DNA of 64,000 nt from Arthrobacter sp. MSA 4-2 (GCF_016405885.1 NZ_JAEKGC010000008.1:1-64000); one strand, 5' to 3'; shown: positions 7,909-17,128, numbered from the stretch's first letter. Notes: generated from the sequence alone by a model not told the origin. Translations and numbers: made by a program.

Positions 7909-8760
7909 TCAACGTAACCCCCGGTGCGGGGTCCAGCCAACGGGGAGCGGGCCGGTGATGTCCGCGCGGCGCCGGTCGGCGGCCGCCGACCAGCCCTGGG
8001 CCTCGTGGGCTCCCGGTTCACCGACCGGCCCCCGCGCCACCCGGAAACCAACATCCTCAAGAACCGCGTCCGGGGCGCTGCCCCGGCGCACCGACGCGCG
8101 GGTGCTCCACGCCTTATCGGCCCACCCACCTCCACGCAGGGTCCGGTAGTCGCCATACCTAGCGGTGTCGGCATAATCCCAGCACCACTCCCAGACATTG
8201 CCGATCATGTCGAACAGTCCAAAGGCGTTCGGAGCCTTCAAGGCCACCTCACGAGGTGCATCGACCCGGTCCGCGGCCGTCCACGCGATGTCCGGAAGCG
8301 GCCCGTAGGTCGGGGTCAGCGTGCCCGCCCGGCAGGCGAACTCCCACTCCGCTTCGGTGGGGAGCCGGTAGCCGTCCGCGCCAACGTCCCAACTGACCTC
8401 CCGCGAAGAGATGGCGTAGGCCGGACGTAGCCCGGCCAGCGACGACAGGTTGTTGCACCACCGGACAGCGTCGAACCACGTGACCGGGTGGACGGGAACC
8501 AGTCCCGCCCGTTCCGGGGCTGCCGGTGAACCTCCGGCCTGCGCCAATTCGGCCGCCGTGATCTGCGTCCTTCCGATCGAATACGGAACAAGGGTGACCG
8601 TGCGGGAGGAATTGGAGCGGGCATCGCGCATTTCGAGGGTGCCCCCAGGGACAGATACCAGCGAAACCGTCACAGCCGGCCCGGCAGGGGAGTCCGGCTG
8701 GGCCGGGAGGGCGGGAGGCCGGGGAATGGCAACGCCGTCGTTATCATTTGCCGTCGTCAT
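7909..8760 (-). CDS. SUMF1-fold (formylglycine-generating-enzyme-like) protein without catalytic cysteines
   Basis: A 283-aa protein. The FGE-sulfatase domain (about 35-250) is clear: VTWFDAVRWCNNLS, DGYRLPTEAEWEFACRAG, NAFGLFDMIGNVWEWCWD, TLRGGGWADKAW, EDVGFRVARG. True formylglycine-generating enzymes carry two active-site cysteines in the segment after RGGSW. Here that segment (WADKAWSTRASVRRG) has none, so it should not convert sulfatase Cys to formylglycine. Related SUMF1 proteins act as oxidases (EgtB) or binding modules. The ATG at 8760 follows a GTG in the same frame; neither has a strong ribosome-binding site. Confidence 0.82.
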   Translation of the reverse strand: MTTANDNDGVAIPRPPALPAQPDSPAGPAVTVSLVSVPGGTLEMRDARSNSSRTVTLVPYSIGRTQITAAELAQAGGSPAAPERAGLVPVHPVTWFDAVRWCNNLSSLAGLRPAYAISSREVSWDVGADGYRLPTEAEWEFACRAGTLTPTYGPLPDIAWTAADRVDAPREVALKAPNAFGLFDMIGNVWEWCWDYADTARYGDYRTLRGGGWADKAWSTRASVRRGSAPDAVLEDVGFRVARGPVGEPGAHEAQGWSAAADRRRADITGPLPVGWTPHRGLR

Positions 8761-8959
8761 CACTCGCCGTCGTCTTCATTTCACCGGGTCCTTTGTCGCC
8801 ATGGCCCTCATTGTCCACCGGATTTCCCTTGTCCACCCGGATTCACCCACGCGTTGGGCCCCCGTCTCCGGCTGGCCACCTCGAGCCGGAAGAGTCCCGT
8901 GGGTCAGCTGTTACGGCTGAATACGACGAGAACCGGCCTGTCGACCAAGGAGATTGCCT

Positions 8960-9868
8960 GTGACGCATCCCACCGCAAACGTAAACACATCCCGGCGGAA
9001 GGAACCCCTTCGGGCCCTCCTCACCGGCGTGATGACCCTGGCGACCCTCGCCGCAGGCATCACCGGAGCCGCCGCCGAACCCGCCAAGGAGGGCCGGACC
9101 ACGGTGATCGCCCACCGCGGAGCCTCAGCAGACGCCCCGGAGAACACGCTTCCCGCCGTCGACCTCGGTGCGGCGGTGAAGGCCGACTTCGTCGAGATCG
9201 ATGTCCAACGCACCCTCGACGGCGAACTCGTCGTCATCCACGACACCACCCTCGGCCGCACCACGGACGTGGAAACCAAATTCCCCGGCCGGGCCCCCTA
9301 CCGCGTCGCCGATTTCACCTATGCGGAAATTTCGACGCTCGATGCCGGTTCCTGGTTCGGTCCGGGCTTCGCAGGGACACAGGTTCCGACCCTCCAGCAG
9401 GTCCTCGATACGCTGCACGGCAGGGCGGGGCTGCTGCTCGAGGTGAAGAGTCCCGAGCTCTACCCGGGCATCGGCGCCGACATCGCCGCCGAGCTGGACT
9501 CGGAGGGGTGGCTGAAGGCCGACGCGCGGGCCGGACGCCTCGTCGTCCAGTCGTTCAACTGGGACTTCATGAGGGAGTTCAATGCCCTTGCGCCCGAGGT
9601 CCCGGCTGGGCTGCTGGGTGGCCCGCCCGCACCGGCCGAATACGCCGAGCTGTCCACCTGGGCCGATCAGATCAACCCCAGCCACACCCGCGTCACCAGC
9701 GCGTTCGTGGACCTGGTCCACCAGTACGGGATGGAAACCTGGCCGTACACCGTCGATGACCCGCAGCGCATGCGAGCCCTGACCGCCCTCGGGGTCGACG
9801 GCATCATCACGAACAAGCCCGCCCTGCTCACCGACCTGCTGAAGACGGACGCCGCAGCCACCCGTTAG
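8960..9868 (+). CDS. Secreted glycerophosphodiester phosphodiesterase
   Basis: A 302-aa GDPD enzyme that hydrolyses deacylated phospholipid diesters to glycerol-3-phosphate and an alcohol. The hallmark IAHRGASADAPENT is followed by FVEIDVQRTLDGELVVIHDTTLGRTTDV, giving the metal ligands and the two catalytic histidines. The barrel ends with YTVDDPQRMRALTALGVDGIITNKP. A signal peptide spans about residues 10-38 (RRKEPLRALLTGVMTLATL…GAAAE). The GTG at 8960 is chosen because AAGGAG lies 7 bases upstream; the TTG at 8954 would be too close. It is divergent from the SUMF1-like gene. Confidence 0.9.
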   Translation: MTHPTANVNTSRRKEPLRALLTGVMTLATLAAGITGAAAEPAKEGRTTVIAHRGASADAPENTLPAVDLGAAVKADFVEIDVQRTLDGELVVIHDTTLGRTTDVETKFPGRAPYRVADFTYAEISTLDAGSWFGPGFAGTQVPTLQQVLDTLHGRAGLLLEVKSPELYPGIGADIAAELDSEGWLKADARAGRLVVQSFNWDFMREFNALAPEVPAGLLGGPPAPAEYAELSTWADQINPSHTRVTSAFVDLVHQYGMETWPYTVDDPQRMRALTALGVDGIITNKPALLTDLLKTDAAATR

Positions 9869-9875
9869 GCCGGCG

Positions 9876-9914
9876 GCCACCGGTACGGGGATTCGACCGC
9901 CCCGTGCCGGTGGC
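9876..9914 (+). terminator. Stem-loop after the glycerophosphodiesterase gene
   Basis: Arms of 15 bases (9876-9890 and 9900-9914) pair with one G-U/T-C mismatch around a 9-base loop, eight bases after the stop codon. There is no long T tract, as is usual in high-GC genomes. Confidence 0.65.
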
Positions 9915-10029
9915 TCCTCCCTCCGGACGTTCCGAGGCGCTGACTGACCACCCCGGCGGGCGCTGCTCGACCACCCCGGCCCGGGAGACTATCATCCGGG
10001 AAAACGCCGGATCGAGGAGGGCATCACCG

Positions 10030-10719
10030 ATGAGGACTGCTGCCGACTTCGAAGCCGCACTCCGTGCGCTCGCCACCGAGGACCAGCGGGTCAAATATGG
10101 ACGGTTCTTCCCCGGGGACGAATCCTTCATCGGCGTGCGGATGGGAGACGTCTTCAACCTGGCCAAGACCGCCCTTGACCTGTCCGCGGCCGAGCTTGAG
10201 GCACTGCTCGAAAGCCCCACCCACGAAGTGCGCGTGGGCGCCTGCTCGATCATGGGAAAGGCAGCCACGGCCAGGAAGATCCAGCCCGGGCGCCACCTTG
10301 AGTTGTATGAGCTGTACCTGCGGCGGCACGACCGCATCGACACCTGGGACCTGGTGGACCTAGCCGCCCACCAGGTTCTCGGCACGTGGCTCCTCGACAA
10401 GCCCCGAACCCCGCTCGACCGGCTGGCCGAATCCGGCTTCTGGCCCGAACGGCGCAGCGCCATCGTCGCGACGGCCGCGTTCTTGAAGCGGAAGGAGGTG
10501 GATGACACGCTGAGGATCGCCGCAGCGCTCGCCGGGGATCCCGAAGAGCTCGTGCAAAAGGGGATCGGGTGGATGCTCCGTTATGTCGGAGACATCGACC
10601 GGGAAAGGCTCCTGGCCCACCTCGACCGGTACGCGGACTCGATGTCACGCTCGGGAGTCCGGGCGGCCATCGAAAAGCTCGATACACCAACCCGCGACTC
10701 CTACCTCCGATCGCGCTGA
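10030..10719 (+). CDS. DNA alkylation repair glycosylase AlkD
   Basis: A 229-aa HEAT-repeat DNA glycosylase. The residues known from Bacillus AlkD are in place: Trp106 and Asp110 in DTWDLVD, Arg in WPERRSAIVAT (141/142) and Trp181 in QKGIGWMLR. The enzyme should excise cationic alkylbases such as 7-methylguanine and 3-methyladenine without base flipping. GAGGAGG nine bases upstream sets the ATG at 10030, and TATCAT at 9990-9995 is a possible -10. It is a single-gene unit converging on the membrane protein gene at 10740. Confidence 0.92.
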   Translation: MRTAADFEAALRALATEDQRVKYGRFFPGDESFIGVRMGDVFNLAKTALDLSAAELEALLESPTHEVRVGACSIMGKAATARKIQPGRHLELYELYLRRHDRIDTWDLVDLAAHQVLGTWLLDKPRTPLDRLAESGFWPERRSAIVATAAFLKRKEVDDTLRIAAALAGDPEELVQKGIGWMLRYVGDIDRERLLAHLDRYADSMSRSGVRAAIEKLDTPTRDSYLRSR

Positions 10720-10739
10720 CGGTGGGCGCCCGTCCGGAT

Positions 10740-11564
10740 TCAGCCCAACGCCTGCAGCGCCGGGTTATCGATCCTGAGCAGCGATGCCCCGATCCCGCCC
10801 ACCGCATACAGCGAGACCGGCACCAGCAGGCACCACTCCCGAAGGGATCCCGCGTTGCCCAGGATGGGCACGGCGAAATGGCCGTTCCGCTTCCACATCC
10901 AGCCCACCACCGGCAGTGACGCCACGACCCGCGGCGGTCTAATCCGAAGCGGGTAGAGGAGGTTGCAACCCCCTGTCGTCATCATGTCACCGGCGATGTG
11001 TACGACGACGCCGAGCCCGACGGCGATCGGGAACCAGAACTGCTCCTCGGGTGCGAAGGCGGTGACGAAGGCACCTGCGGCCAGGCCCACCGCCCAGGGG
11101 AACTTGCGCATGGTGTCCGGGATGATCTTCAGCGCCTTGGCGGCGAAGGAGACCAGCAGGACGGTCAGCAGTCCCGCTCCGGGATAGACGGTCCCATACG
11201 CTGCTGTTTCCACGGTCCACATGCCTGCCAGCCAGGCCACTCCCACGAAGGCCAGGACGCCGAGCAGGGAGTGGGTGCCGCGGCGGTGCCCGCCGGCGAT
11301 CCTGCCGATGCCGGTGCAGACGAGGTTCGACACCGGGGGCAGTGAGTTGGCGATGGTTGCGCTGCGGTGGTCGGCGTCCGGGAGCAGTGCGGCCCCGGCG
11401 GTCACCAGGGCGCCCGTCACGACGCCGATGGGGCTGACGTCGAGCAGGCCGAGCCCGAGGCTGAGGGATCCGGGCGGAACGGGAAGCAGCCCGGCCACCT
11501 CGATCCGGGTGGTGACAGCGACCCAGGCGGCTGCGCCGCAGGCTGCGTGGTGGGCTCCCATCAT
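10740..11564 (-). CDS. YdjM-family membrane-bound metal-dependent hydrolase (DUF457)
   Basis: A 274-aa polytopic membrane protein. The conserved motifs HHAACGAAAW (N-terminus), LLPDADHRSATIAN and GGHRRGTHSLLG give the His/Asp metal-binding set of the DUF457/YdjM family. A further His-Asp pair (VVHIAGDMMTTGG) lies near 200. About five membrane segments follow the first motif. In E. coli YdjM is an SOS-linked inner-membrane protein of unknown substrate. The ATG at 11564 (MMGAHH) matches the family start and has GGAAGGG upstream. Confidence 0.82.
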   Translation of the reverse strand: MMGAHHAACGAAAWVAVTTRIEVAGLLPVPPGSLSLGLGLLDVSPIGVVTGALVTAGAALLPDADHRSATIANSLPPVSNLVCTGIGRIAGGHRRGTHSLLGVLAFVGVAWLAGMWTVETAAYGTVYPGAGLLTVLLVSFAAKALKIIPDTMRKFPWAVGLAAGAFVTAFAPEEQFWFPIAVGLGVVVHIAGDMMTTGGCNLLYPLRIRPPRVVASLPVVGWMWKRNGHFAVPILGNAGSLREWCLLVPVSLYAVGGIGASLLRIDNPALQALG

Positions 11565-11742
11565 GGTGAGCGGTCCCTTCCTGGAGAAACTTCGCCGTGC
11601 CGCAGATCTGCGGGCCGGGCGTTTTAGCCCATCGTTGCCGCTGCCACTGTCATTGTGCCCGGCAGGGCCATTGCCGGTCGGGTGGCGGGCTGGCATCCTT
11701 GAGGAAACCGCGGCCGCCAGCAGCACACGGGAGGAACCGAGG

Positions 11743-12069
11743 ATGCCGCTCTATCTGTCGAAATTCAGTTACACCCCCGAATCCTGGGCCCGGCTCATCG
11801 GCAACCCGGAGGACCGGCGGGAGGCCGCCCGTACCTACATCGAATCGGTTGGAGGAAGCCTCCACGGCTTCTGGTACGCCTTCGGATCACACGACGGCTA
11901 CACCCTCTGGGAGGCGCCGGACAATGTGTCGATGGCCGCGGTGGCCATGGCCCTCAGCGGAGGCGGCGCCCTCAGTTCACTGGACACGACAGTGCTCATG
12001 ACGGTCGACGAAACCCTCACCGCCCTGCAACGGGCCGCGGAGGTCCGATACCGTCTGCCCGGCGCCTAA
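11743..12069 (+). CDS. GYD-domain protein
   Basis: A 108-aa protein with the GYD fold: LSKFSYTPESWARLIGNPEDR at the N-terminus, GGSLHGFWYAFGSHDGYTLWEAPDN in the centre and a C-terminal helix. The Gly-Tyr-Asp motif sits in HDGYTLWE (variant DGY). GYD proteins are small dimeric alpha/beta-barrel-like proteins of unknown function. GGGAGGAACCGAGG precedes the ATG. Its stop codon overlaps the first codons of the aminopeptidase pseudogene. Confidence 0.78.
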   Translation: MPLYLSKFSYTPESWARLIGNPEDRREAARTYIESVGGSLHGFWYAFGSHDGYTLWEAPDNVSMAAVAMALSGGGALSSLDTTVLMTVDETLTALQRAAEVRYRLPGA

Positions 12070-12649
12070 GCTGCTTGAACTTGATGCGGTGGCGCATGAC
12101 CTGATCCGCCACCGCGGGGCCGAGTCGTGCGGCGTCCTCCACGGCAAGCCCCACTCCTACCGCCGCCAGGACGGCGACCTGCTGAGCCTCGATTTCGCGG
12201 CCAACGTCAACGGGTGGGTCGCCGACTCCGTGGTCAGCATGGTGGTCGGCACAGCCGGCGCCGATGACCTCGAGCTGATCGAGCTCACGGAGCGCGCGCT
12301 GGAGGCCGGGATCGCCGCCCCCGTCCCCGGTAGCAAGACCGGGGACATCTCCTGCGCGATCGGGAGCATCGCACGGGAGGCGGGCCTGTCGGTCAACGTT
12401 GAGTTCGGCGGCCACGGCGTCGGCCGGACCATGCACAGCGACCCCCACATACCCAACGCGGGCCGGCCTGGCCGGGGCTTCCCGCTCAAGCCGGGCCTGG
12501 TGCTGGCCTTTGAACCCTGATTCATGCGCGGAACCGACAAGCTTCGAGTCGACCCCGATGGGTGGACGCTGCGCAGCGCCGGTGGCAGCCGCGGCGCCCA
12601 CTCGGAGCACACGACCGCCATCACCAGGGACCAGCCCATCGTGCGCACC
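12068..12649 (+). pseudogene. Type I methionine aminopeptidase, decayed
   Basis: The reading frame gives LLELDAVAHDLIRHRGAESC, then GVLHGKPHSYRRQDGDLLSLDF and FGGHGVGRTMHSDPH up to LVLAFEP, all diagnostic of MetAP (M24). Three lesions are visible. The N-terminal 40-50 residues, including the start, are missing. About 24 residues after ESC (the Cys-Thr-Ser-Val-Asn segment) are deleted in frame. A TGA at 12518-12520 stands where relatives have Trp after EP. Beyond it the same frame continues with DKLRVDPDGWTLRSAGGSR and HSEHTTAITRD, the normal C-terminus. Metal ligands upstream of the stop survive, suggesting recent decay. Another functional MetAP must exist elsewhere. Confidence 0.85.
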
Positions 12650-12690
12650 CGGAACCGAGCCACCGATGGGCCCCCGCCTGAGAGGCGGAG

Positions 12691-13062
12691 CTACCGCTCC
12701 TGCAGCACCGACAGCACGTTTCCCGAGGGATCCTTGAACCAGGCGATGAAGGGGCCCCCGCCGCGGTGGACGCCGGCGTCGTCCTGCTCCATGCCGTCGT
12801 AGCGTTCAAGGCGTACCCCGCGCTCGGTGAGCGCGCTGACGGCGGCGTCGATGTCGTCCACCTCGAAATTCAGGACGGTATAGCTCGCCGGAGTGGAGTC
12901 GGGCTGTTCGTAGACGAGGGTGTCCCGTCCTCCGGCGAGGTGAAGCCACATCAGGCCGTGCTCCTCAGAGGTCCTGAGCCCGAGGGTGTCACCGTAGAAC
13001 CGCCGGGCATCCTCAAGGCTGCGGACCGCCAGGCCGCCGAAGGCCTTGGTATCAGCGAACAT
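12691..13062 (-). CDS. VOC-family protein (glyoxalase/bleomycin resistance type)
   Basis: A 123-aa protein with two beta-alpha-beta-beta-beta halves: FGGLAVRSLEDARRFYGDTLGLRT and SYTVLNFEVDDIDAAVSALTERGVRLERY, ending IAWFKDPSGNVLSVLQ. The final Asp-Pro-x-Gly-Asn segment with an upstream metal-ligand Glu/His is typical of vicinal-oxygen-chelate enzymes. Substrate is unknown. GAGGAGGAG precedes the ATG. It converges with the MetAP remnant. Confidence 0.85.
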   Translation of the reverse strand: MFADTKAFGGLAVRSLEDARRFYGDTLGLRTSEEHGLMWLHLAGGRDTLVYEQPDSTPASYTVLNFEVDDIDAAVSALTERGVRLERYDGMEQDDAGVHRGGGPFIAWFKDPSGNVLSVLQER

Positions 13063-13314
13063 GGTTGGTCTCCTCCTCATCTGGGCCGCTGCACCGCGGC
13101 CGGTAGCCCCAGAATGGCACTGTGCGCGCCCGTGCAACAGGGGAGAGTGCGCAGCCTTCGGACCACCGCGGCCCGCAAGGGGACGGGGTCCCCCAAAATT
13201 CTGTCCGTTGCTTGTTGCCAAGGGGCCTGCAAGGGAGTGAAGTAGGTCCCATATTCATGCCGGAGTCCGGCCGCTGTCCGGTGTCGGAACCGCGCACCCG
13301 CTAGGGAGGTCACC

Positions 13315-14757
13315 ATGAGCACGACTTCTGAACCAGTAACCGAGCCGGCCCGCGAGGGGGAAGAACCGGCGCTTAAGCGGGTCCTCGGGCCAAAACTCCT
13401 GCTCCTGTTCATCGTCGGGGACATTCTGGGCGCCGGCGTCTATGCCGTGACCGGCACCATGGCCGGGACGGTTGGCGGCATCGTCTGGCTCCCGTTCCTC
13501 CTGGCCTTCGTCGTCGCGACGATGACCGCGTTCTCCTACCTCGAGCTGGTCACGCAGTACCCCCAGGCGGCGGGGGCGGCGCTCTACTGCCACAAGGCGT
13601 TCGGAATCCACTTCATCACGTTCCTCGTCGCTTTCGCCGTCGTCTGTTCCGGCATCACCAGCGCCTCGACCTCCGCGAACGTCCTCGCCCAGAACTTTTT
13701 CGGCGGGCTCGAGATCAACGGCTGGATGGATGTCCCGGGCCAGGGTGTGATCACTGCGGTGGCGATGGGCTTCATGCTGCTGCTCGCGGCCATCAACCTC
13801 CGCGGGGTGGGGGAGAGCGTGAAATTCAACGTCGTGCTTACCCTCGTCGAGATGATCGCCCTGTGCATCGTGATCGGGGTCGGCTTCTACGTCATTGCCC
13901 AGGGGGAGGGGAACCTCCAACAGGTCACCGTCTTCTCCGACTACCAGGACAAGGGACTGTTCCTTGCGGTCACAGCGGCTACCTCCATCGCCTTCTTCGC
14001 CATGGTCGGCTTCGAGGATTCGGTGAACATGGTCGAGGAGGTCAAGGATCCTGAGCGGATTTTCCCGCGGACCATGCTCACAGGCCTGGGGATCGCTGTG
14101 ATCCTCTACATGTTGGTCGCGGTCTCCGTAGTCTCTGTGCTCACCCCCACGGAGCTCGAAGGGATCCGGGAGGCCGAAGGCGCAGCGCTTCTCGAGGTGG
14201 TGGAGAAGGGCTCACCGGACTTCCCCATCGACAACATCTTCCCGTTCCTTGCTGTCTTCGCCGTCGCGAACACCGCCCTCATCAACATGCTGATGGCAAG
14301 CCGCATGATCTATGGCATGGCCCGCCAGGACGTCCTGCCGCGGCCGCTGGGCAAGGTACTCCCGGGCCGCCGGACCCCGTGGGCCGGCATCGCGTTCTCC
14401 ACGATTCTTGCCTTGGGGTTGATCTGGTACGTCACCAGCGACCCGGACAGCAACGTCGTCGCCAACCTGTCCGGCACGACCGCGTTCCTGCTGCTGTGCG
14501 TGTTCACCGTCGTGAACGTCGCCTGCGTGATCCTGCGGCGTAAGCGGGACCCCAACCGCAAGGTATTTTTCACCTCGCCGGGCCCGCTGCCCCTGATCGC
14601 GGCGGTGCTCTGCGCCTTCCTCGCCGGACCCTGGGTCGACCGGGACGTGATCCAGTACCAGATCGCCGGCGGACTGCTGGCGATCGGCGTGGTGCTGTGG
14701 GCTATCACCTGGTTCGTCAACAAGAAGACGAACGCCGGCGCCGACCGGCAGGCGTAA
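13315..14757 (+). CDS. APC-superfamily amino acid permease
   Basis: A 480-aa transporter with about 12 membrane helices, beginning after a 30-residue acidic tail. The first helix carries LFIVGDILGAGVYAVTGTMAG, the substrate-binding GxG break of APC permeases. The central helix 6 motif is IAFFAMVGFEDSVNMVEEVKDPER, and RMIYGMARQDVLPRPLGKV follows helix 8. The cargo is probably an amino acid or polyamine taken up with a proton; the sequence does not specify which. GGGAGG precedes the ATG. Confidence 0.85.
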   Translation: MSTTSEPVTEPAREGEEPALKRVLGPKLLLLFIVGDILGAGVYAVTGTMAGTVGGIVWLPFLLAFVVATMTAFSYLELVTQYPQAAGAALYCHKAFGIHFITFLVAFAVVCSGITSASTSANVLAQNFFGGLEINGWMDVPGQGVITAVAMGFMLLLAAINLRGVGESVKFNVVLTLVEMIALCIVIGVGFYVIAQGEGNLQQVTVFSDYQDKGLFLAVTAATSIAFFAMVGFEDSVNMVEEVKDPERIFPRTMLTGLGIAVILYMLVAVSVVSVLTPTELEGIREAEGAALLEVVEKGSPDFPIDNIFPFLAVFAVANTALINMLMASRMIYGMARQDVLPRPLGKVLPGRRTPWAGIAFSTILALGLIWYVTSDPDSNVVANLSGTTAFLLLCVFTVVNVACVILRRKRDPNRKVFFTSPGPLPLIAAVLCAFLAGPWVDRDVIQYQIAGGLLAIGVVLWAITWFVNKKTNAGADRQA

Positions 14758-14908
14758 CCTTCCGCACGGACCCGCGGACCGTAGACCCTGCGGCTGCCTG
14801 ATTTGACTCTCGATCGGACAGAATGCAGGGTTTTAGGTCTGTCATGCTCGTCACAATCGCGCAGGCGGTGTGTGCCCTGCACCCCCGCCTGCTGAAGGAA
14901 ACCTCTTC

Positions 14909-16390
14909 ATGCCCGAACCCACAGCTAACGCTGCGCCCGTATCCGCGCCTGCCACCGCAGGCTCAAGCAGTTCCCAACCCCATCTCTCGCGGGCCCTAAG
15001 CAACCGCCACATCCAGCTGCTCGCCATCGGCGGGGCGATCGGCACCGGTCTCTTCATGGGATCAGGCAAGACCATCTCCCTCGCCGGTCCGTCGATCATC
15101 TTCGTCTATATGATCATCGGCTTCATGCTGTTCTTCGTCATGCGCGCCATGGGCGAGATCCTGCTGTCCAACCTCAACTACAAGTCCTTCAGCGACTTCG
15201 CCGGCGACCTGCTGGGCCCGTGGGCCGGCTTCTTCACCGGCTGGTCCTACTGGTTCTTCTGGGTGGTCACCGGTGTCGCCGACATTGTGGCGATCGCGAG
15301 CTACGTCGACGTGCTTGCCCCCGGAACGCCGCTGTGGATTCCGGCCCTGATCACCCCGGTGGTCCTGGTGCTGCTGAACCTCCCGACGGTGAAGGCCTTC
15401 GGCGAGGCGGAATTCTGGTTCGCCATCATCAAGGTGGTCGCGATCGTCGCCCTCATCGTCACCGGTGCCATCATGATCGCCACCCACTTCACCTCGCCCA
15501 GCGGGCAGGAGGCCAGCCTCGCGAACATCTGGAACGACGGCGGCATGTTCCCGCACGGGATGTTCGGCTTCGTCCTCGGCTTCCAGATTGCCATCTTCGC
15601 CTTCGCCGGCATTGAACTCGTGGGCACCGCGGCCGCCGAAACGAAGAACCCCGAGAAGAACCTGCCCCGGGCGATCAACTCCATCCCGATCCGCGTGCTG
15701 CTGTTCTACGTGGGTGCCCTGGTCGTCATCATGGCCGTCAACCCGTGGCGCAGCATCGACCCGGCCACCAGTCCGTTCATCGGCATGTTCTCCCTCGCCG
15801 GGCTCGGCATTGCGGCTGTGGTGATCAACCTCGTAGTCCTGACCTCCGCCGCCTCCAGCGCCAACTCCGGGATCTACTCCACCTCGCGCATGGTGTACGG
15901 GCTCGCCCAGGACGGTAACGCACCGAAGGCCTTCGGCCGGCTCAGCCCGCGCAAGGTCCCGCAGAACGCGCTGCTGTTCTCCTGCATCTTCCTCCTGGCC
16001 GGACTCGTCCTGCTCTACGCCGGCGATTCGGTGATTGAGGCGTTCACCGTCGTCACCTCCGTGGCCTCGGTGCTGACCATGTTCGTCTGGTCGATGATCC
16101 TGATCAGCTACATCGTGTTCCGCCGCCGCCGCGCCGCGCTGCACGAGGCATCGGCCTTCAAGATGCCGGGATCGGCGTTCATGCCCTACGTCGTGCTGGG
16201 GTTCTTCGGCTTCATGCTCGTCGCCCTGGCCCAGGCCGCCGACACACGGCTGGCCCTCGTCGTCGCGCCCGTCTGGTTCCTGATCCTCGGCGTCGCCTGG
16301 TACTTCAACCGGCAGACCCCGCTGCAGCAGGCACGGATCGAGGAGCATAAGGCGCTACGGGCCGCCGAGCTCGAAGGCCTCTCCCGCTAG
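14909..16390 (+). CDS. cycA: D-serine/D-alanine/glycine:H+ symporter CycA
   Basis: A 493-aa permease that matches E. coli CycA almost continuously over long stretches, for instance NRHIQLLAIGGAIGTGLF, GKTISLAGPSIIFVYMIIG, FVMRAMGEILLSNLNYKSF and ELVGTAAAETKNPEKNLPRA. Twelve membrane helices are expected. CycA imports glycine, D-alanine and D-serine, and in mycobacteria is the entry route for D-cycloserine. AAGGAAACC precedes the ATG at 14909; the in-frame start at 14870 would add an unconserved tail. It follows the preceding permease after 151 bases and may have its own promoter. Confidence 0.92.
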   Translation: MPEPTANAAPVSAPATAGSSSSQPHLSRALSNRHIQLLAIGGAIGTGLFMGSGKTISLAGPSIIFVYMIIGFMLFFVMRAMGEILLSNLNYKSFSDFAGDLLGPWAGFFTGWSYWFFWVVTGVADIVAIASYVDVLAPGTPLWIPALITPVVLVLLNLPTVKAFGEAEFWFAIIKVVAIVALIVTGAIMIATHFTSPSGQEASLANIWNDGGMFPHGMFGFVLGFQIAIFAFAGIELVGTAAAETKNPEKNLPRAINSIPIRVLLFYVGALVVIMAVNPWRSIDPATSPFIGMFSLAGLGIAAVVINLVVLTSAASSANSGIYSTSRMVYGLAQDGNAPKAFGRLSPRKVPQNALLFSCIFLLAGLVLLYAGDSVIEAFTVVTSVASVLTMFVWSMILISYIVFRRRRAALHEASAFKMPGSAFMPYVVLGFFGFMLVALAQAADTRLALVVAPVWFLILGVAWYFNRQTPLQQARIEEHKALRAAELEGLSR

Positions 16391-16407
16391 GCGCGGGCGC
16401 CCGCGCC
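16390..16407. repeat. 18-bp perfect GC palindrome after cycA
   Basis: ggcgcgggcgcccgcgcc starts at the last base of the cycA stop codon and lies between two convergent genes. It could form a short terminator hairpin with a 4-base loop on either strand. Confidence 0.5.
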
Positions 16408-16525
16408 GGCCTCCGGCAAGGCTCCGCACACGAAGCACCGCTCCGGCTCTGGGGCGGTCCTTCGTCGTTTCCTGCAGCCGGTGGCGCGACCCTGTTGACT
16501 CTGAACAATCCGCGCCGGGCAGGGC

Positions 16526-17128
16526 CTAGACGACGAGGAACACTGCCAGCGCCGCCATGACGACGGCGATCGCCCCGTCCAGGACGCGCCAGGCGCTGCG
16601 GCGGCGGAAGACGGGTGCGAGGAACCGGGCGCCGACCCCGAGGGCCGAGAACCACACAATGCTGCCCACGCCCGCACCCGCGGCGAACCACCACCGGCCA
16701 TCCGCGCCGTGGGCGCTCGCCAACGACCCGAGGAGAAGGACGGTATCCAGATAGACGTGCGGGTTCAGCCAGGTGAGCGCCAGGCACGTTCCCAGGGCGG
16801 CCTTCCAGGTGCGCTTCTCCTGCGCGCCGGCGAGGTCGAGGTGCTCCCCGCGGATGGCCCGGACGGCGGCAAGGACCGCGTAGCCAAGCAGGAATGCGGC
16901 ACCGGCCCACCGGACGACCTCGAGCAGCAGCGGGGCCCGCTCGATGGCCACGCCGAGCCCGCCCACGCCGAGCACGATGAGGACGAGGTCCGACAGGGCG
17001 CAGACGGCGACGACCAGCGCGACATGGGAGCGTTGCAGCCCCTGCCGCAGGACGAAGGCGTTCTGGGCGCCGATGGCAATGATGAGGGACAGGCCGGCGG
17101 TCAGGCCGGCTGCAACAGGAAGGATCAC
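16526..17128 (-). CDS. lysE: L-lysine/L-arginine exporter LysE
   Basis: A 200-aa, six-helix membrane protein of the LysE/ArgO family. The N-terminal GLTAGLSLIIAIGAQNAFVLRQGLQ is the family signature, and TWLNPHVYLDTVLLLG is the second conserved repeat. It exports basic amino acids to prevent their accumulation from peptides. The start is a GTG with GGAGG almost adjacent, so the mRNA leader may be very short. It is divergent from lysG, its usual activator, across 68 bases. Confidence 0.92.
   Translation of the reverse strand: MILPVAAGLTAGLSLIIAIGAQNAFVLRQGLQRSHVALVVAVCALSDLVLIVLGVGGLGVAIERAPLLLEVVRWAGAAFLLGYAVLAAVRAIRGEHLDLAGAQEKRTWKAALGTCLALTWLNPHVYLDTVLLLGSLASAHGADGRWWFAAGAGVGSIVWFSALGVGARFLAPVFRRRSAWRVLDGAIAVVMAALAVFLVV

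Noticed and set aside
15062-16348. 428-codon minus-strand frame opposite cycA
   Set aside because: Asp/Glu/His-rich shadow of a strongly conserved permease.
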